DNA of 16,431 nucleotides from DASYSL01 sp036003365 (GTDB lineage Bacteria; Eisenbacteria; RBG-16-71-46; DASYSL01): positions 1 through 16,431 of the forward strand of contig DASYSL010000099.1 in assembly GCA_036003365.1 (NCBI GenBank). The letters run 5' to 3'. Of the stretch, positions 16,075-16,431 are shown one piece after another. Every line of letters starts with the position of its first letter. Position 1 is the first letter of the stretch. Position numbers and translations under genes: made by a program. Under the pieces are notes generated by a model. The model was not told the DNA's origin. It searched no databases and saw only the letters and a list, made by a program, of their open reading frames with translations.

Positions 16075-16131
16075 TGCGGCCGGGAGCCGACCAGGCGCGG
16101 AAAGCCTGGGGACTCCGGCCGCAATCGTTTT
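16075..16131 (+). terminator. Two-tier inverted repeat between pilR and pilA, candidate terminator
   Basis: TGCGGCCGG (16075-16083) pairs exactly with CCGGCCGCA (16115-16123). Inside it CCAGGC (16091-16096) pairs with GCCTGG (16104-16109) around the loop GCGGAAA. TTTT follows at 16128-16131. The element sits about 50 bases upstream of the candidate sigma-54 promoter of pilA, so it is not in the pilA leader if that promoter is right. The simplest reading is a terminator that separates pilA from the upstream operon. A protein-binding or small-RNA role is possible. Confidence 0.45.
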
Positions 16132-16173
16132 CAGGAGCGTAACTTACAAAGAGGGGCGCGGGGAGCGTGCGCA

Positions 16174-16189
16174 TGGCATGGCCCCTGCT
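16174..16189 (+). promoter_or_regulatory. Candidate sigma-54 (-24/-12) promoter for pilA
   Basis: TGGCATG at 16174-16180 and CTGCT at 16185-16189 give GG and GC separated by exactly ten bases (GG 16175-16176, GC 16187-16188). Two positions differ from the TGGCACG-N4-TTGCW consensus. The predicted start near 16200 leaves a leader of about 64 bases. The PilR gene immediately upstream encodes a sigma-54 activator, and pilA genes of Pseudomonas and Myxococcus are sigma-54 dependent. One GACAC (16054-16058) may be a PilR half-site, but a single copy is weak. Confidence 0.7.
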
Positions 16190-16212
16190 TTCTGGTAAGC
16201 GCAAGGGGGATA

Positions 16213-16249
16213 CTCCTGGACCCCAAACCACCCAACAAACCGCCAGGAG
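16213..16249 (+). repeat. Inverted repeat in the pilA leader, abutting the ribosome site
   Basis: CTCCTGG (16213-16219) and CCAGGAG (16243-16249) are exact reverse complements. The loop of 23 bases is almost purely C and A. The right arm ends one base before the Shine-Dalgarno sequence. CTCC of the left arm can also pair with GGAG of the Shine-Dalgarno, so the hairpin may keep the ribosome site free, or the two pairings may compete. Confidence 0.5.
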
Positions 16250-16250
16250 C

Positions 16251-16258
16251 GGAGGTGA
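16251..16258 (+). promoter_or_regulatory. Very strong ribosome-binding site of pilA
   Basis: GGAGGTGA matches the complement of the 16S rRNA 3' end over eight bases and lies five bases before ATG 16264. It is the best ribosome site in the window, fitting an abundant structural protein. Confidence 0.85.
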
Positions 16259-16263
16259 CACGG

Positions 16264-16431
16264 ATGCTGCGCAACAAGAAGGGATTCACCCTGATCGAGC
16301 TGATGATCGTGGTCGTGATCATCGGCATTCTGGCGGCGATCGCCATTCCGAACTTCATCGCCATGCAGTCGCGGGCCAAGGAAGGCTCGACCAAGGCGAA
16401 CATGCACACGTTCCAGCTGGCCGCCGAGGAC
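16264..16431 (+). CDS. pilA: Type IV major pilin (3' partial)
   Basis: The first 56 residues of a type IVa pilin are present before the window ends. The leader is the short, basic MLRNKKG, cut by prepilin peptidase PilD between Gly7 and Phe8, whose amino group is then methylated. The mature protein begins FTLIELMIVVVIIGILAAIA, with the Glu5 needed for subunit docking and the hydrophobic helix that forms the pilus core and holds pilins in the inner membrane before assembly. IPNFIAMQSRAKEGSTKANM follows, the amphipathic continuation of that helix. Gene order and the sigma-54 promoter mark it as the major pilin rather than a minor pilin, but the globular domain is missing, so a type II pseudopilin cannot be fully excluded. 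The sequence after Gln resembles pilins I recall from FCB-type candidate phyla. Confidence 0.93.
   Translation, partial: MLRNKKGFTLIELMIVVVIIGILAAIAIPNFIAMQSRAKEGSTKANMHTFQLAAED

Noticed and set aside
16075..16123. Riboswitch in the pilA leader
   Set aside because: The structure lies upstream of the likely sigma-54 promoter, so it would not be in pilA mRNA; I recognise no aptamer consensus in it.

Overview
The window is a dense, GC-rich stretch in which every supported gene lies on the + strand. It suggests a Gram-negative, piliated bacterium: there are outer-membrane barrel sequence, a complete type IV pilus motor and regulator set, and a ComEA-like protein. The gene order pilB-pilT-pilC-pilS-pilR-pilA is the one known from Myxococcus xanthus. 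The pilin sequence and the envelope genes also resemble, from memory, candidate FCB-group lineages such as Eisenbacteria. I cannot settle the phylum from sequence alone.

Region 1 (1-2804) is the lower half of histidine degradation. It holds a 5'-truncated imidazolonepropionase (hutI) followed 9 bases later by a bifunctional glutamate formimidoyltransferase/formimidotetrahydrofolate cyclodeaminase. Together they take imidazolonepropionate to glutamate, ammonia and methenyl-tetrahydrofolate.

Region 2 (2842-8020) holds three closely packed genes: a cytoplasmic TPR protein, a PHP-family phosphoesterase (TrpH/YciV type) that appears to start at CTG, and an 830-residue fusion. The fusion joins an apparently complete six-helix ECF-transporter S-component to a long beta-strand-rich, outer-membrane-like domain. 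The junction looks like an internal Sec signal peptide ending in Ala-Arg-Ala. This is the most unusual object in the window. A hairpin terminator candidate follows it.

Region 3 (8167-16431) is surface and DNA-uptake machinery: a ComEA-like helix-hairpin-helix protein, then pilB, pilT, pilC, pilS, pilR and the start of pilA, which is cut by the window end. PilB and PilT are the extension and retraction ATPases, PilC the inner-membrane platform, and PilS/PilR a two-component pair with a sigma-54-type activator. Sites with sigma-54 -24/-12 spacing (GG-N10-GC) lie upstream of both pilB and pilA and share the GGCATG core, so PilR may control both ends of the cluster. The intergenic DNA around pilB and pilA also holds several strong inverted repeats. 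I found no tRNA, rRNA, CRISPR array, insertion sequence or phage gene. No stretch longer than 300 bases lacks a gene.
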